Assembly: GCA_963704875.1 (NCBI GenBank)
Contig: CAVPIA010000005.1
Span: 186,001 to 250,000, forward strand
Length of the DNA stretch: 64,000 nucleotides
Reading direction: 5' to 3'
Source: CAMYOC01 sp963704875
Lineage (GTDB): Bacteria; Pseudomonadota; Gammaproteobacteria; Steroidobacterales; XN24
Positions 40,973-52,136 of this stretch are shown piece after piece (positions within the stretch are counted from its first letter, which is position 1; each line of letters starts with the position of its first letter). A model generated the notes under the pieces. It was not told the DNA's origin, did not search any database, and worked only from the letters and a program-made list of their open reading frames with translations. The translations under genes and the position numbers were made by a program.

Positions 40973-43318
40973 ATGAATGCTGGCATTGTTGGACGCCTGG
41001 AACGGCTGATATTCGGCAACCGAAAGACCGTGATCGGAATCTTCGCGCTGATCACCGTGTTTATGGCCTATACGGCCATCACCCAGCTGCGTATAGATAC
41101 GGCCTACAGCAAGCAGTTGCCGACCAAGCATGAATACATGCAGACCTTCCGCGACTACTACGATCAGTTCGGCGGTGCCGACCGTGTCGTCGTTGCGGTG
41201 ATGGCAAAAGACGGCGACATGTTCGATCCGCAGTTCTTCGAAGTCCTCGATGAGGTCACGGACGCGGTGTTTTTCATCCCTGGCGTGGATCGGGCCAAAG
41301 TGCAGTCCCTGTTTACGCCGAACGTCCGTTATATGGAGGTGGTCGAAGACGGCATCGAGGGTGGCAACGTCATCGATGCGGACTTTGCGCCAACTCCGGA
41401 AGGCCTGGCCAAGGTCAGAGAAAATACGATCAAGGCGAACATCATCGGTCGCCTGGTGGCCAACGACTTCTCCGGCGCTATCGTCAGCGCACAGTTGCTC
41501 GAGGTAAACCCGGACACGGGCGAGAAACTTAACTATTTCGAGGTGGCCAGCGCACTCGAGGATGTGCGTCAGAACTTCGAGACTGACGAAGTCAGCATCC
41601 ATATCATCGGTTTCGCCAAGGTGGTTGGCGATATCAAGGAAGGCGCCACCCGGGTTGGTCTGTTCTTTATTGTTGCCTTGATGATTACCGCGGTACTGGT
41701 ATTCATCTACTCGCAGTCGATCAAGTTGACCATCATCCCTCTGACCTGTTCGATCCTGGCGGTGATCTGGCAGCTGGGCATGCTGCCGTTGCTGAACTTT
41801 GGTATTGATCCGATGGGATTGCTGGTGCCGTTCCTGGTATTTGCTATCGGCGTCAGTCACGGCGTGCAGATGATCAGTGCGTTCGGTAGCGAGATTTTCG
41901 ATCATGGATGCAGTTGCGAGGAGGCCGCCCGGGCCAGCTTCCGACGATTGCTGATCCCTGGTTTTATCGCGCTCGCCAGCGACACGATCGGGTTTGTCAC
42001 CATCCTGATGATCGATGTCGGCATCATCCAGGAGATGGCGATCGGCGCCAGTGTCGGCGTCGCCGCGATTATCATGACCAATCTGGTCTTGCTGCCGGTT
42101 CTGGTTTGCGGCATCAAGATGGACGACGGCTACAAAGAGCGCATGCACGCTCGGGCTCAACAACTGGCCCCGATGTGGCGTGGCATCTCCCGGGTCGCCC
42201 AACGGCCCACCGCACTGGTGATTATCCTGATCAGCGGCGGTCTGTTCCTGTTTGGCGCGTGGAAGGGCAGCGACGTCAAGATCGGCGATCTGCAAACCGG
42301 TGTCCCCGAGCTGAGACCTGATTCTCGCTACAACGTCGACAGCCGCATGATCACCGATAATTTCTCAATCGGCGTCGATCTGATTTCGGTAATCGTCGAG
42401 ACCGGCCCGGACGGCTGTATCGACTACGAAAAGATGGATGCGATGGATCGCCTTGCCTGGAATATGCGTAATGTCGAGGGCGTCCAGGATGTGATCGCGC
42501 TGCCGCAGATTCTGAAGATTGTCAATGCCGGATGGAATGAGGGTTATCCCAAGTGGCGGGTGCTGTCGCGTAACCAGCAGGTCCTGGTCCAGTCGGGGGC
42601 AAGAGTTGAGACCAGTACCGGTTTGCTCAATCGTGAGTGCAGCGCGATGCCATTGATGATGTTCACCTCCGATCACAAGGCTGAAACCATCAGTCGCGTG
42701 GTCGATGAGGTTAAGCGCTACCGGGACGAGAACCCGACAGAAGGGGTCGAGTTTCGTCTGGCGACTGGCAACGTTGGCGTCATGGCTGCCACCAACGAGG
42801 AGGTGGCTGCGGCGCAGTTCCCGATCCTTATTGGCGTATTCTCCGCGGTGATCCTGATGTGTTGGATCACGTTCCGCTCGCTCCGCGCAGTGATCTGCAT
42901 CGTCGTCCCGCTGGGCCTGGTGTCCCTGCTGGCCTATGCGCTGATGAGCTTTCTCCAGATCGGGCTCAAAGTGAACACCTTGCCGGTGGTGGCGCTGGGC
43001 GTGGGTGTGGGTGTGGACTACGGCATCTATATCTACAGCCGCTTCAAGGACTATCTGGAGCGCGGTGAGAGCGTCAGCGACGCTTATTTCAATGCGTTGC
43101 GGGTGACCGGAGCGGCGGTGATCTTTACCGGTATAACGTTGGCCATCGGCGTTTTCACCTGGGTCTTCTCACCACTGCAGCTGCAGGCAGACATGGGCAT
43201 CCTGCTGACCTTCATGTTCCTGGTGAACATGCTTGGTGCGATCTTGCTGTTGCCGGCTTTGGCGACCTGGATTCTGCCGGCGCGCTTCCAGCAGAAACGA
43301 GAACCCGCAGCCGCCTGA
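40973..43318 (+). CDS. MMPL/RND superfamily permease
   Basis: 781-residue inner-membrane transporter from the ATG at 40973 (GGAAGGA upstream; a TTG at 40955 is possible). Two repeats, each with one helix, a large periplasmic domain and five helices: helices near 20-40, 220-400, and 415-435, 615-775. The second repeat has the typical VVALGVGVGVDYGIYIYSRF and the first the PFLVFAIGVSHGVQMISAF segment with the His/Asp-type proton relay region. MMPL-like RND proteins export lipids, hopanoids or other hydrophobic compounds. With the three preceding genes it forms an envelope cassette; substrate unknown. Confidence 0.88.
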   Translation: MNAGIVGRLERLIFGNRKTVIGIFALITVFMAYTAITQLRIDTAYSKQLPTKHEYMQTFRDYYDQFGGADRVVVAVMAKDGDMFDPQFFEVLDEVTDAVFFIPGVDRAKVQSLFTPNVRYMEVVEDGIEGGNVIDADFAPTPEGLAKVRENTIKANIIGRLVANDFSGAIVSAQLLEVNPDTGEKLNYFEVASALEDVRQNFETDEVSIHIIGFAKVVGDIKEGATRVGLFFIVALMITAVLVFIYSQSIKLTIIPLTCSILAVIWQLGMLPLLNFGIDPMGLLVPFLVFAIGVSHGVQMISAFGSEIFDHGCSCEEAARASFRRLLIPGFIALASDTIGFVTILMIDVGIIQEMAIGASVGVAAIIMTNLVLLPVLVCGIKMDDGYKERMHARAQQLAPMWRGISRVAQRPTALVIILISGGLFLFGAWKGSDVKIGDLQTGVPELRPDSRYNVDSRMITDNFSIGVDLISVIVETGPDGCIDYEKMDAMDRLAWNMRNVEGVQDVIALPQILKIVNAGWNEGYPKWRVLSRNQQVLVQSGARVETSTGLLNRECSAMPLMMFTSDHKAETISRVVDEVKRYRDENPTEGVEFRLATGNVGVMAATNEEVAAAQFPILIGVFSAVILMCWITFRSLRAVICIVVPLGLVSLLAYALMSFLQIGLKVNTLPVVALGVGVGVDYGIYIYSRFKDYLERGESVSDAYFNALRVTGAAVIFTGITLAIGVFTWVFSPLQLQADMGILLTFMFLVNMLGAILLLPALATWILPARFQQKREPAAA

Positions 43319-43385
43319 GCCAGCCGGCTGAGCACGGCGACACGAGTCTCTTCGGGTAGCAGTTTATTGCTGCAGGCGCGGATTT

Positions 43386-43405
43386 CCGGACCCGTTCGGG
43401 TCCGG
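43386..43405. terminator. Hairpin between convergent RND and YdcH genes
   Basis: CCGGACCC and GGGTCCGG form a perfect 8-bp stem with a four-base loop (GTTC), about 70 bases after the RND stop and 35 before the end of the YdcH gene. No T-run follows in either direction, so it may work as a two-way transcript end with help from Rho, or just as a hairpin. Confidence 0.4.
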
Positions 43406-43440
43406 CGCTGGGGTGGCTGCGGCCGGCGGTGCCGCGAGAG

Positions 43441-43656
43441 TCAGGCGTTCAGGTCTGGAATCAGCGAGCTTTCCAGGCGCGTAATCTGATCCTTGATTTG
43501 CAGTTTGCGTTTCTTGAGCCTTCTCAGCTCGAGTTGGTCGACGCTGGGATCGCAGGAAAGGCGGTCGATGACGTCGTCCAAATCCCGATGCTCAACTCTC
43601 AACTCTTTGAGTCTGTAAGTATTGCTGAAGAGCTGGGTATCCACGTTGTCAGCCAT
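43441..43656 (-). CDS. YdcH family (DUF465) small protein
   Basis: 71-residue helical protein of the YdcH/DUF465 family, recognisable by the two long helices with HRDLDDVIDRL and LRRLKKRKLQIKDQI, the K-K-x-K-L-x-x-K-D pattern being the family hallmark. Function unknown; members are small cytoplasmic coiled-coil proteins. Convergent with the RND gene, transcribed away from cysQ. Confidence 0.85.
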   Translation of the reverse strand: MADNVDTQLFSNTYRLKELRVEHRDLDDVIDRLSCDPSVDQLELRRLKKRKLQIKDQITRLESSLIPDLNA

Positions 43657-43804
43657 GGTTGCTCATTGTTCAAAGTCTCCTCGCCAGATTTTCATCCAGC
43701 GCCATGTTGAGGAATCCGGGAACCGAATCCAGTCTCAAAAGAGTAGCCAAGGATGCCCGGGGACGCCAGTCCTGACTGGTTCTGAATTGGGGTTCGCCAG
43801 CCGG

Positions 43805-44617
43805 TCACGCGTCCGGCGGCTCTGCATAAGCGGTCCAGTCACGGCTGGCGTCGCCATAGACGATAAAAAAAGGATTCAGATACTCATCTTTGGTGTTGTA
43901 GCGCAGGTCCGAGCCGCTGGTATCGACGACCTTGCCACCCGCGGCCTCGACCACGGCCTGCGCCGCCGCAGTATCCCATTCGCAGGTGAGGCCGAGGCGC
44001 GGATACACATCAGCCTCGCCGGTCGCGACCAGGCAGAGTTTCAGGGAACTGCCCATAGGCACCATTTCGTGTTCGCCAAGACGCTCAAGATAGGCGTCCA
44101 GCGAGGCGCCCCGGTGTGATCTGCTGCCGACCACGCGTATCGGCCCCGGTTTGAGCGGACCCACCACGAGGCGCTCTGCCGTGCCTCCAGGCCGTCGACG
44201 GAATGCGCCGTGGCCGTGGCAACCGTAGTAGTCGGTGTCCTTAACCGGCACATGAACCACACCCAGGACCGCGCTGTGACCCTGGATCAGCGCAATATTG
44301 ACAGTGAATTCACCATTGCGCTTGATGAATTCCTTGGTACCGTCCAGCGGGTCTACCAGCCAGTACTCCTGCCAGGATGCGCGTTCGGCAAACGGGATTT
44401 CAGCAGATTCCTCTGACAAAATCGGAACATCTGGCGTCAGGCGTGTCAGGCCGGCCACGATGGCCTGGTGAGAAGCCATATCCGCAGCGGTAAGCGGGGA
44501 GTCGTCCTGCTTCGCGGTGACCTCGATCTCACCCTGGTAGACATCAAGAATCCGGGCGCCAGCCTCACGAGCGATGGCCACCACAGGTTCCAGCAACGCA
44601 GCCGGGTCATGGGTCAT
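43805..44617 (-). CDS. cysQ: 3'(2'),5'-bisphosphate nucleotidase CysQ
   Basis: 270-residue inositol-monophosphatase-fold enzyme that removes PAP (3'-phosphoadenosine 5'-phosphate), a by-product of sulfate assimilation and sulfotransfer. Metal-site residues are Glu69/Glu70 in SEESAEI and the DPLDGT motif (Asp89, Asp92) followed by KEFIKRNGEFTVNIALI, the CysQ-specific segment; the second motif is CEWDTAAAQAVVEAAGG. Length as usual. It is divergent from the yrfG-type gene with 43 bases between starts. Confidence 0.92.
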   Translation of the reverse strand: MTHDPAALLEPVVAIAREAGARILDVYQGEIEVTAKQDDSPLTAADMASHQAIVAGLTRLTPDVPILSEESAEIPFAERASWQEYWLVDPLDGTKEFIKRNGEFTVNIALIQGHSAVLGVVHVPVKDTDYYGCHGHGAFRRRPGGTAERLVVGPLKPGPIRVVGSRSHRGASLDAYLERLGEHEMVPMGSSLKLCLVATGEADVYPRLGLTCEWDTAAAQAVVEAAGGKVVDTSGSDLRYNTKDEYLNPFFIVYGDASRDWTAYAEPPDA

Positions 44618-44660
44618 GAGAATCTCCTGCTATCGGTCAAGCGGTATATGATACCGCGCC

Positions 44661-45353
44661 ATGAGCTTCGTCGATGGCGCACATTTTGATTGGGAGACTA
44701 TCGACACAGTCCTGCTGGACATGGACGGGACCCTGCTCGACCTTCAATTCGACAATTTCTTCTGGCGCGAGCTGGTGCCGCGTCGATATAGCGAAACCCA
44801 GGGAATCGCTCTGGACGAGGCCCATCGCCGCTTGCAGCCCAAGTTCGCTGAGAAGCGCGGTACGCTGGAGTGGTATTGCCTCGATTACTGGAGTCAGGAG
44901 CTGGGTATCGATATCGCCAGGCTCAAGCAGGAAGTGGAGGATCATATCGACTTCCTGCCCGACATCCCGGATTTCTTGCAAGCGGTGCGCCAGGCAGGCA
45001 AACGCCTGGTACTGGTTACCAATGCGCATCAGGCTGCGCTGCGCCTGAAGCTCAAGCGGACCGGCCTGCAGCGTTTCCTGGACGCGATACATTCCTCGCA
45101 CGATCTCGGCCTGCCCAAGGAACACAGCGACTTCTGGCAGCGCCTGCAGTCGCTGGAGCCATTCGATCCGGCGCGTACCGCGCTCGTGGATGACAGTCTG
45201 GCGGTGCTGCGTTCCGCGCATGACTTCGGCATCGGCCGGGTCATCGCCATCCGCAGGCCGGACAGTTCCGGACCCCGCCAGGTGGTAGAGGGATTTCACA
45301 GCGTGGATGGGCTGCCGGACCTGGGCCGGCCGGGAGACCGCAAGCCCGACTGA
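44661..45353 (+). CDS. yrfG: HAD phosphatase, GMP/IMP nucleotidase (YrfG-type)
   Basis: 230-residue HAD-superfamily phosphatase. The nucleophile motif LLDMDGTLLDL has Asp20 and Asp22; LVTNAHQAAL is motif II; LPKEHSDFW contains the motif III lysine; and VDDSLAVLRSA is motif IV. The cap motif and WRELVPRRYSETQGI match YrfG/GMP-IMP nucleotidase, which dephosphorylates GMP and IMP. Divergent from cysQ. Confidence 0.85.
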   Translation: MSFVDGAHFDWETIDTVLLDMDGTLLDLQFDNFFWRELVPRRYSETQGIALDEAHRRLQPKFAEKRGTLEWYCLDYWSQELGIDIARLKQEVEDHIDFLPDIPDFLQAVRQAGKRLVLVTNAHQAALRLKLKRTGLQRFLDAIHSSHDLGLPKEHSDFWQRLQSLEPFDPARTALVDDSLAVLRSAHDFGIGRVIAIRRPDSSGPRQVVEGFHSVDGLPDLGRPGDRKPD

Positions 45354-45386
45354 CACTTCGTTCGGCCGGCGACTTCGGGCAGGCTG

Positions 45387-46697
45387 CTAGCGCTTGCTCG
45401 TGCCGCCACCCGATCGCCGGCCACCACCGCCCTGACGTTTGTTGCGGCCGCTGCCAGCGCCGGATCCGCCTTTGCCGCGACGAGCATCAGGCCGTCGCTC
45501 GCGGCGCGGTGGATGCCTGACATCCTCCGCCAGTAATTCCGGCTCTACCGTATCGACCGGCAATTTCATGCCGATATAGTCCTCGATCTCGGGCAGGATC
45601 ATTACGTAGTTCTCGCAGCCAAAGCTGACCGCATGGCCCGCCGCCCCGGCCCGCGCGGTGCGGCCGATGCGATGCACGTAGTCCTCGGCATCCTGCGGCA
45701 GATCGTAGTTGACCACATACTCGACATCCGGGATGTGCAGCCCCCGGGAGGCAACATCGGTCCCCACCAGCACCGCCAGATCGCCTTTCTGGAAATCGCG
45801 CAACATCCGCTGACGCTTACGCTGAGGCACATCGCCGGACATGGCTTCCGCGTGTATGCCGTTCGCTGTCAGATAGTCCGCGACCCGCTCGGCGTCACGT
45901 TTCATGTTGACGAAAACCATCGTCCGGCGCGCGTCGAGCTGCCGCAACAAGCCGATCAGTAACGGCATCTTCTCGGTGTTGGAGGGGAAGTAGATGCTCT
46001 GCTTGACCCGATCAGCCGTGACTTTCTCCGGCTCGATGCGTATCAGCTCCGGATCGTTCATGTGTTCGTAGGCGAGTTCCATCACACGATGGCTCAAGGT
46101 TGCCGAAAACAACATGTTGAGCCGCTCGCCAGGAGGCGGCAGCCGTCGCATCACATAGCGGATATCCTTGATGAATCCAAGATCGAACATCCGGTCTGCT
46201 TCATCGAGAACCATGACCTGGATTCCACGGAGGCTGAATACACCCTGCTTGAAATAGTCGATTATCCGGCCTGGGGTGCCGATAAGAAGATCGACACCGG
46301 CCGCCAGCATATTGCGCTGCTTGTCGTAATCAGTGCCGCCATAAGCAAGTCCGAGCGTGAATCCGGTATGCTGACCCAGCAGTTCGGCATCCTTGTGGAT
46401 CTGGATCGCCAACTCGCGTGTCGGCGCCAGCATCAGACAGCGCGGATCAGTAGAGCGGCGTTCGGGCAGCGATGGATTGCGCTGCAGATAGTCGAACGCG
46501 GCGAGGAGAAATGCCGCCGTTTTGCCTGTTCCGGTCTGCGCCTGACCGGCCACATCGCGGCCTTTGAGCGCAATTGGCAAGGTCTTGGCCTGGATCGGTG
46601 TGCAGAATGTGAAACCGGCGTCTTCGACGCCGCGAGCAACTTCGGCGGACAGGCCGAGTTCCTCAAAGGTGAGTTTGCTGAGATGAGAGTCGGGCAT
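45387..46697 (-). CDS. rhlB: DEAD-box ATP-dependent RNA helicase RhlB
   Basis: 436-residue DEAD-box helicase. AQTGTGKT (53-60), APTRELAIQ (91-99), TPGR (141-144), DEAD (165-168), SAT (198-200) and HRIGRTARAG near residue 350 are all intact. The Q-motif region (FCTPIQAKTLP) and the PGERLNMLFSATLSHRV segment match RhlB, the helicase partner of RNase E in the degradosome. The C-terminal 50 residues are basic and Gly/Arg-rich (RRERRPDARRGKGGSGAGSGR), the RNA-binding tail. It is divergent from trxA-rho, the standard enteric arrangement. A 280-base divergent intergenic region lies before trxA. Confidence 0.93.
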   Translation of the reverse strand: MPDSHLSKLTFEELGLSAEVARGVEDAGFTFCTPIQAKTLPIALKGRDVAGQAQTGTGKTAAFLLAAFDYLQRNPSLPERRSTDPRCLMLAPTRELAIQIHKDAELLGQHTGFTLGLAYGGTDYDKQRNMLAAGVDLLIGTPGRIIDYFKQGVFSLRGIQVMVLDEADRMFDLGFIKDIRYVMRRLPPPGERLNMLFSATLSHRVMELAYEHMNDPELIRIEPEKVTADRVKQSIYFPSNTEKMPLLIGLLRQLDARRTMVFVNMKRDAERVADYLTANGIHAEAMSGDVPQRKRQRMLRDFQKGDLAVLVGTDVASRGLHIPDVEYVVNYDLPQDAEDYVHRIGRTARAGAAGHAVSFGCENYVMILPEIEDYIGMKLPVDTVEPELLAEDVRHPPRRERRPDARRGKGGSGAGSGRNKRQGGGGRRSGGGTSKR

Positions 46698-46979
46698 GGT
46701 GACTTAATTTCCGCCGAAAAAGCTGGTATAAAACTTGAAAAGTGCGTGGAGTCCGGTACAAAATACCGGTCAGGGCATTGGACCCGCCTCCCCCCGAGAC
46801 GCTCTGTCACCAACCGTATCCAGTAAATCCAAGTCAGAAGCGGCGAGCGACCGCGCCATTTTGCCCTATCGGGCGTAGCGCGTCACATAGCATAAGCATG
46901 ACTGGACCATCGGCCAGACGAGTCCGACAGGGTCCAAGAGCAAAGAATTCCGTAAACGACAAATGATGGAGGAGAAATA

Positions 46980-47302
46980 GTGAGCGATCATATCGTTTAC
47001 ACGACCGATTCCAGCTTCAAGGCTGATGTGCTTGATTCCGATCTGCCGGTACTGCTGGATTTCTGGGCAGAGTGGTGCGGTCCCTGCAAGATGATAGCGC
47101 CGATCCTTGAAGAGATCGCCGGCGACTATCAGGGCAAGGTACAAGTCGCCAAGATCAATATTGACGAGAATCCGCTGACGCCGCCGAAATTCGGCATCCG
47201 CGGAATCCCGACCCTGATGCTGTTCAAGAACGGCGCCGTCGAGGCCCAGAAAGTGGGCGCGGTGTCGAAAGGACAGTTATCTGCATTCCTGGACGAGAAT
47301 TT

Positions 47303-47306
<4 letters not shown>
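46980..47306 (+). CDS. trxA: Thioredoxin TrxA
   Basis: 108-residue thioredoxin that keeps cytoplasmic proteins reduced. The active site is EWCGPCKM with Cys33 and Cys36, followed by the conserved cis-Pro segment GIPTLMLFKNG. Start is GTG at 46980 after ATGGAGGAG. The stop codon shares bases with the rho start (GTG at 47303), so translation of rho is probably coupled. Confidence 0.95.
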
Positions 47307-48739
<1,433 letters not shown>

Positions 48740-48900
48740 GCCGCGCTTTGCGCTGAATCTGGCGGGCGCTCTGAGTCTGCGGCCGGTTCAGGATCGTATG
48801 CGCGTCGCGTGCTACGCTCAGACAGCCGGGTCTGTCAGCCGAAATACCCGACACTGCCTGAAATGCACGGCAACGGGCTTGTGGTTGCTGACACGCGAGC

Positions 48901-50187
48901 TCAGCTTTCTCGCTGAACCGCGCGGTAGGCGATATCCCGCCGGCAGAACATGCCGTCCCAGTTGATGCTGTCCACGACCTGATAGGCGCTTTTCTGGGCG
49001 GCGGCGACGCTGTCCCCCAGCGCCACGGCGCAAAGCACCCGGCCGCCGCTGGTCAGCACCTGTCGCTGATCATCCAGCACGGTGCCGGCGTGGAAGACTT
49101 TGACATCCTCGCCTTCGACCCGCTCCAATCCTGAGATAACCGCGCCCCGGGCATACGCATCCGGGTAACCGCCGGCGGCCAGAACCACACCCACGGCCGC
49201 TCTGGGGTCCCATTCGATCTCACATTGATCCAGTTCGCCATTCAGTGCGGCCAGACAGAGCTGCGGCAGATCCGACTTCATCCGCATCATGATCGGCTGC
49301 GTTTCCGGGTCGCCAAGACGGCAGTTGAACTCCAGTACATTCGGGGTCCCGTCAGCATCGATCATCAATCCTGCATAAAGGAAGCCGGTGTATGGCATCC
49401 CTTCCGCTGCAAGCCCACGCACCGTCGGCTGCATGACTTCCTGCATGATGCGCCGGTGCAGCGTTGGGGTAATTACCGGCGCTGGGGAGTAGGCGCCCAT
49501 ACCACCCGTGTTCGGGCCCTTGTCACCATCGTCTCGCGCCTTGTGATCTTGCGATGTGGCCATCGGCAGGATCGTGTCTCCGGCGACCATCGCGATAAAG
49601 CTGGCTTCTTCCCCCTGCAGGAATTGCTCCACCACTATGCTTGCGCCGGCGGATCCAAATGCGCCCTGATCAAGCATTGCGGTGGCTGCCGATTCAGCCT
49701 GTTCTACGCTGTCAGCGACGATGACGCCCTTGCCGGCCGCCAGGCCGTCCGCTTTGACTACCAGCGGCGCGCCCTGGGCGCGGATGTATTCCAGCGCGGG
49801 CGCGAGTTCGGTAAAACTGGCGTAGGCGGCGGTGGGGATATTGTGGCGTTGCAGAAACTCTTTGCTAAACGCCTTGGACCCTTCAAGACGCGCGCTGTTT
49901 GCCAGCGGGCCGAAGCAGGCGAGGCCCTGCGCCTTAAACCGATCGACAATCCCGGCAACCAGCGGCGCCTCAGGGCCAACGATCGACAAATCGATGTCCT
50001 GATCTACAACAAAGGCCAGCAGTGCGTCGACGTCGTCGGCCGTGATATCGACATTGCGTATCCCCGGTTCGAGCGCTGTCCCGGCATTACCCGGCGCGAC
50101 ATACACGGTTTCCACCTCGTCCGCGCGGGCGCATTGCCAGGCCAGGGCGTGCTCGCGGCCGCCGCCTCCGATTACCAGTACTTTCAT
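48901..50187 (-). CDS. purD: Phosphoribosylamine-glycine ligase PurD
   Basis: 428-residue ATP-grasp ligase that makes glycinamide ribonucleotide in purine synthesis. N-terminus MKVLVIGGGGREHALAW, ATP-grasp segment GLAAGKGVIVADS, TGGMGAYSPAP and the C-terminal EGEDVKVFHAGT all fit PurD. It follows purH by 32 bases on the same strand. The 160 bases between its end and the rho stop hold no gene or clear terminator. Confidence 0.96.
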   Translation of the reverse strand: MKVLVIGGGGREHALAWQCARADEVETVYVAPGNAGTALEPGIRNVDITADDVDALLAFVVDQDIDLSIVGPEAPLVAGIVDRFKAQGLACFGPLANSARLEGSKAFSKEFLQRHNIPTAAYASFTELAPALEYIRAQGAPLVVKADGLAAGKGVIVADSVEQAESAATAMLDQGAFGSAGASIVVEQFLQGEEASFIAMVAGDTILPMATSQDHKARDDGDKGPNTGGMGAYSPAPVITPTLHRRIMQEVMQPTVRGLAAEGMPYTGFLYAGLMIDADGTPNVLEFNCRLGDPETQPIMMRMKSDLPQLCLAALNGELDQCEIEWDPRAAVGVVLAAGGYPDAYARGAVISGLERVEGEDVKVFHAGTVLDDQRQVLTSGGRVLCAVALGDSVAAAQKSAYQVVDSINWDGMFCRRDIAYRAVQRES

Positions 50188-50219
50188 CGCTTGTCCCTCT
50201 TCGGGTAATTCGCCCGCAA

Positions 50220-51788
50220 TCAGTGCCGGAAATGGCGGACCCCAGTAAATACCATCGCCAGACCGTGCTCATCGGCGGCGGCGATGACCTCGTCGTCGCG
50301 GATCGAGCCACCGGGCTGGATGATCGCGCTAATCCCATGCTCGGCCCCGGCATCGACGCCATCGCGGAACGGGAAGAAGGCATCGGAGGCCATCACCGAA
50401 CCCTTCACCTCAAGGCCGGCATCGGCAGCCTTGATTGCGGCGATTCGGGTACTGTACACACGGCTCATCTGACCCGCGCCGACACCAATGGTCATGTTGT
50501 CGCGCGCGAAAATGATCGCATTCGACTTGACGTAGTGCACGACCCGCCATGCAAACAGCATGTCACGCACCTCGGCTTCCTCAGGTTGGCGCGCGCTGAC
50601 CACTTTCAGATCAGCCGCCTGCAGTTGCAGGTTGTCGGGTGTTTGCAACAGGACACCCCCTCCGACCCGCTTCATATCCAGTCCCTGAGCCTGTTCCATG
50701 TTACTGAGTACCAGGACCCTCAGGTTCTTCTTTGCTCCCAGCGCAGCGGTCGCGTCCGGTTCCAGTTCAGGTGCGATGATCACTTCCGCGAACTGCTGAG
50801 AGGTGATGGCCCTCGCGGTCTCGCCATCAAGCGGACGATTGAAAGCGATGATGCCGCCGAACGCCGAGGTCGGGTCGGTGGCGTAGGCGCGTTGATAGGC
50901 GCTGCCAATGTCCCCGGCAACAGCAACGCCGCAGGGATTCGCGTGCTTTACGATCACACAGGCGGGCGTTTCGAATTGTGCGACACACTGGACTGCAGCG
51001 TCGGCGTCCGCGATGTTGTTAAACGACAGCGCCTTGCCCTGTATCTGTTGCGCACTGGCAATGCCCTTTGCGGCCCCGCCTTCGGTGTAAAACGCCGCTT
51101 TTTGATGGGGGTTTTCGCCATAACGCAGATCGAGACGCTTGTCGAAGCTCAGGGTCACCTGCTGAGGGAACGCTTCCTCCGCGTCGGCGTACTCTTCACG
51201 GCTTTGCAGCCAGCCGCTGATCGCTGCGTCGTAGGCGGCGGTATGGGAAAACGCTTTGGCTGCCAGGCGTCGTCGTAAGCTCAGCGGCAGTGCGCCATCG
51301 CTGGCATTCATCGCCTCTATGATCGCCGGGTAATCCGAGGGAGACACGACCACCCCAACCGACGCGTGGTTCTTGGCCGCGGCCCGGACCATGGCCGGGC
51401 CTCCTATGTCGATATTTTCTATTGCATCATCGAGTACACAGCCCGGTATGGCGACTGTTTCGCGGAAGGGATACAGATTGACCACCAGCAGATCGATAGC
51501 GGCGATCTGATGCTCGGCCATCACAGCATCGTCTGTGCCGCGGCGCCCGAGCAATCCGCCGTGGATCGCCGGGTGCAGCGTCTTCACCCGCCCATCCATG
51601 ATCTCCGGGAAACCGGTAACCGCAGAAACATCGGTCACCGTCAGGCCCTGCTCGCGCAACAAGCGGGCCGTACCCCCGGTGGAAAGGAGTTCCACACCGC
51701 GCTCTGCGAGCTGGCGTGCCAGATCGGCGAGACCGTTCTTGTCGGAAACGCTCAGCAGCGCCCGCTTGACGCCATGTTTATTGCTCAT
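50220..51788 (-). CDS. purH: Bifunctional AICAR transformylase/IMP cyclohydrolase PurH
   Basis: 522-residue enzyme for the last two steps to IMP. The N-terminal cyclohydrolase (MGS-like) part has RALLSVSDKNGLADLARQL, STGGTARLL and GFPEIMDGRVKTLHP; the C-terminal transformylase part has VIVKHANPCGVAVA and FPFRDGVDAGAEHGISAIIQPGG. Length is standard. It precedes purD and follows fis after a gap of about 350 bases. Confidence 0.96.
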   Translation of the reverse strand: MSNKHGVKRALLSVSDKNGLADLARQLAERGVELLSTGGTARLLREQGLTVTDVSAVTGFPEIMDGRVKTLHPAIHGGLLGRRGTDDAVMAEHQIAAIDLLVVNLYPFRETVAIPGCVLDDAIENIDIGGPAMVRAAAKNHASVGVVVSPSDYPAIIEAMNASDGALPLSLRRRLAAKAFSHTAAYDAAISGWLQSREEYADAEEAFPQQVTLSFDKRLDLRYGENPHQKAAFYTEGGAAKGIASAQQIQGKALSFNNIADADAAVQCVAQFETPACVIVKHANPCGVAVAGDIGSAYQRAYATDPTSAFGGIIAFNRPLDGETARAITSQQFAEVIIAPELEPDATAALGAKKNLRVLVLSNMEQAQGLDMKRVGGGVLLQTPDNLQLQAADLKVVSARQPEEAEVRDMLFAWRVVHYVKSNAIIFARDNMTIGVGAGQMSRVYSTRIAAIKAADAGLEVKGSVMASDAFFPFRDGVDAGAEHGISAIIQPGGSIRDDEVIAAADEHGLAMVFTGVRHFRH

Positions 51789-52136
51789 AGTGTTTGCACG
51801 CCTTTAGCGCTTCTGGCCAGGATTTCGAGAAGGACTGCCGATGGGCCGGGGCGGCGGAGTCGCGCTCTGGCTCGCCGCTCGGCTGTAAGTAGACAAGTGG
51901 ATCAGCAACCGGGCGACCACAGCGCGCTATCCGCTGGCGACGCGCAGACTTGGGGTTCGTCGTCCACAGGTCTGCTGCCCGGGGTCCGGTGACTCTGCCC
52001 TTCTTGGGATCATGCGAAGCCATTTCGCAGGACGCCAGCATGTCAGCGCTCCATCAAATGCCGTCGTTGATCGGGATCAGCTTGCGGCGGCGATTGCTAC
52101 CGGATCATTCTGGCGATGGTTCGGGTGGCGCGGGGC
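51789..52136. other. Non-coding gap between fis and purH
   Basis: About 350 bases on the minus strand side between the end of fis and the start of purH. I see no real gene, tRNA or convincing terminator. The frames open here have poor composition. It probably includes the purHD promoter and leader, but no clear PurR box is visible (only a GCAAAC half-site next to the purH start). Confidence 0.6.

Noticed and set aside
40886..42295. Long minus-strand frame opposite the RND gene
   Set aside because: His/Asp/Gln-rich antisense shadow of the transporter in a GC-rich genome.
51775..51800. Possible PurR box beside the purH start
   Set aside because: Only the GCAAAC half-site is present; the second half of the palindrome is missing.
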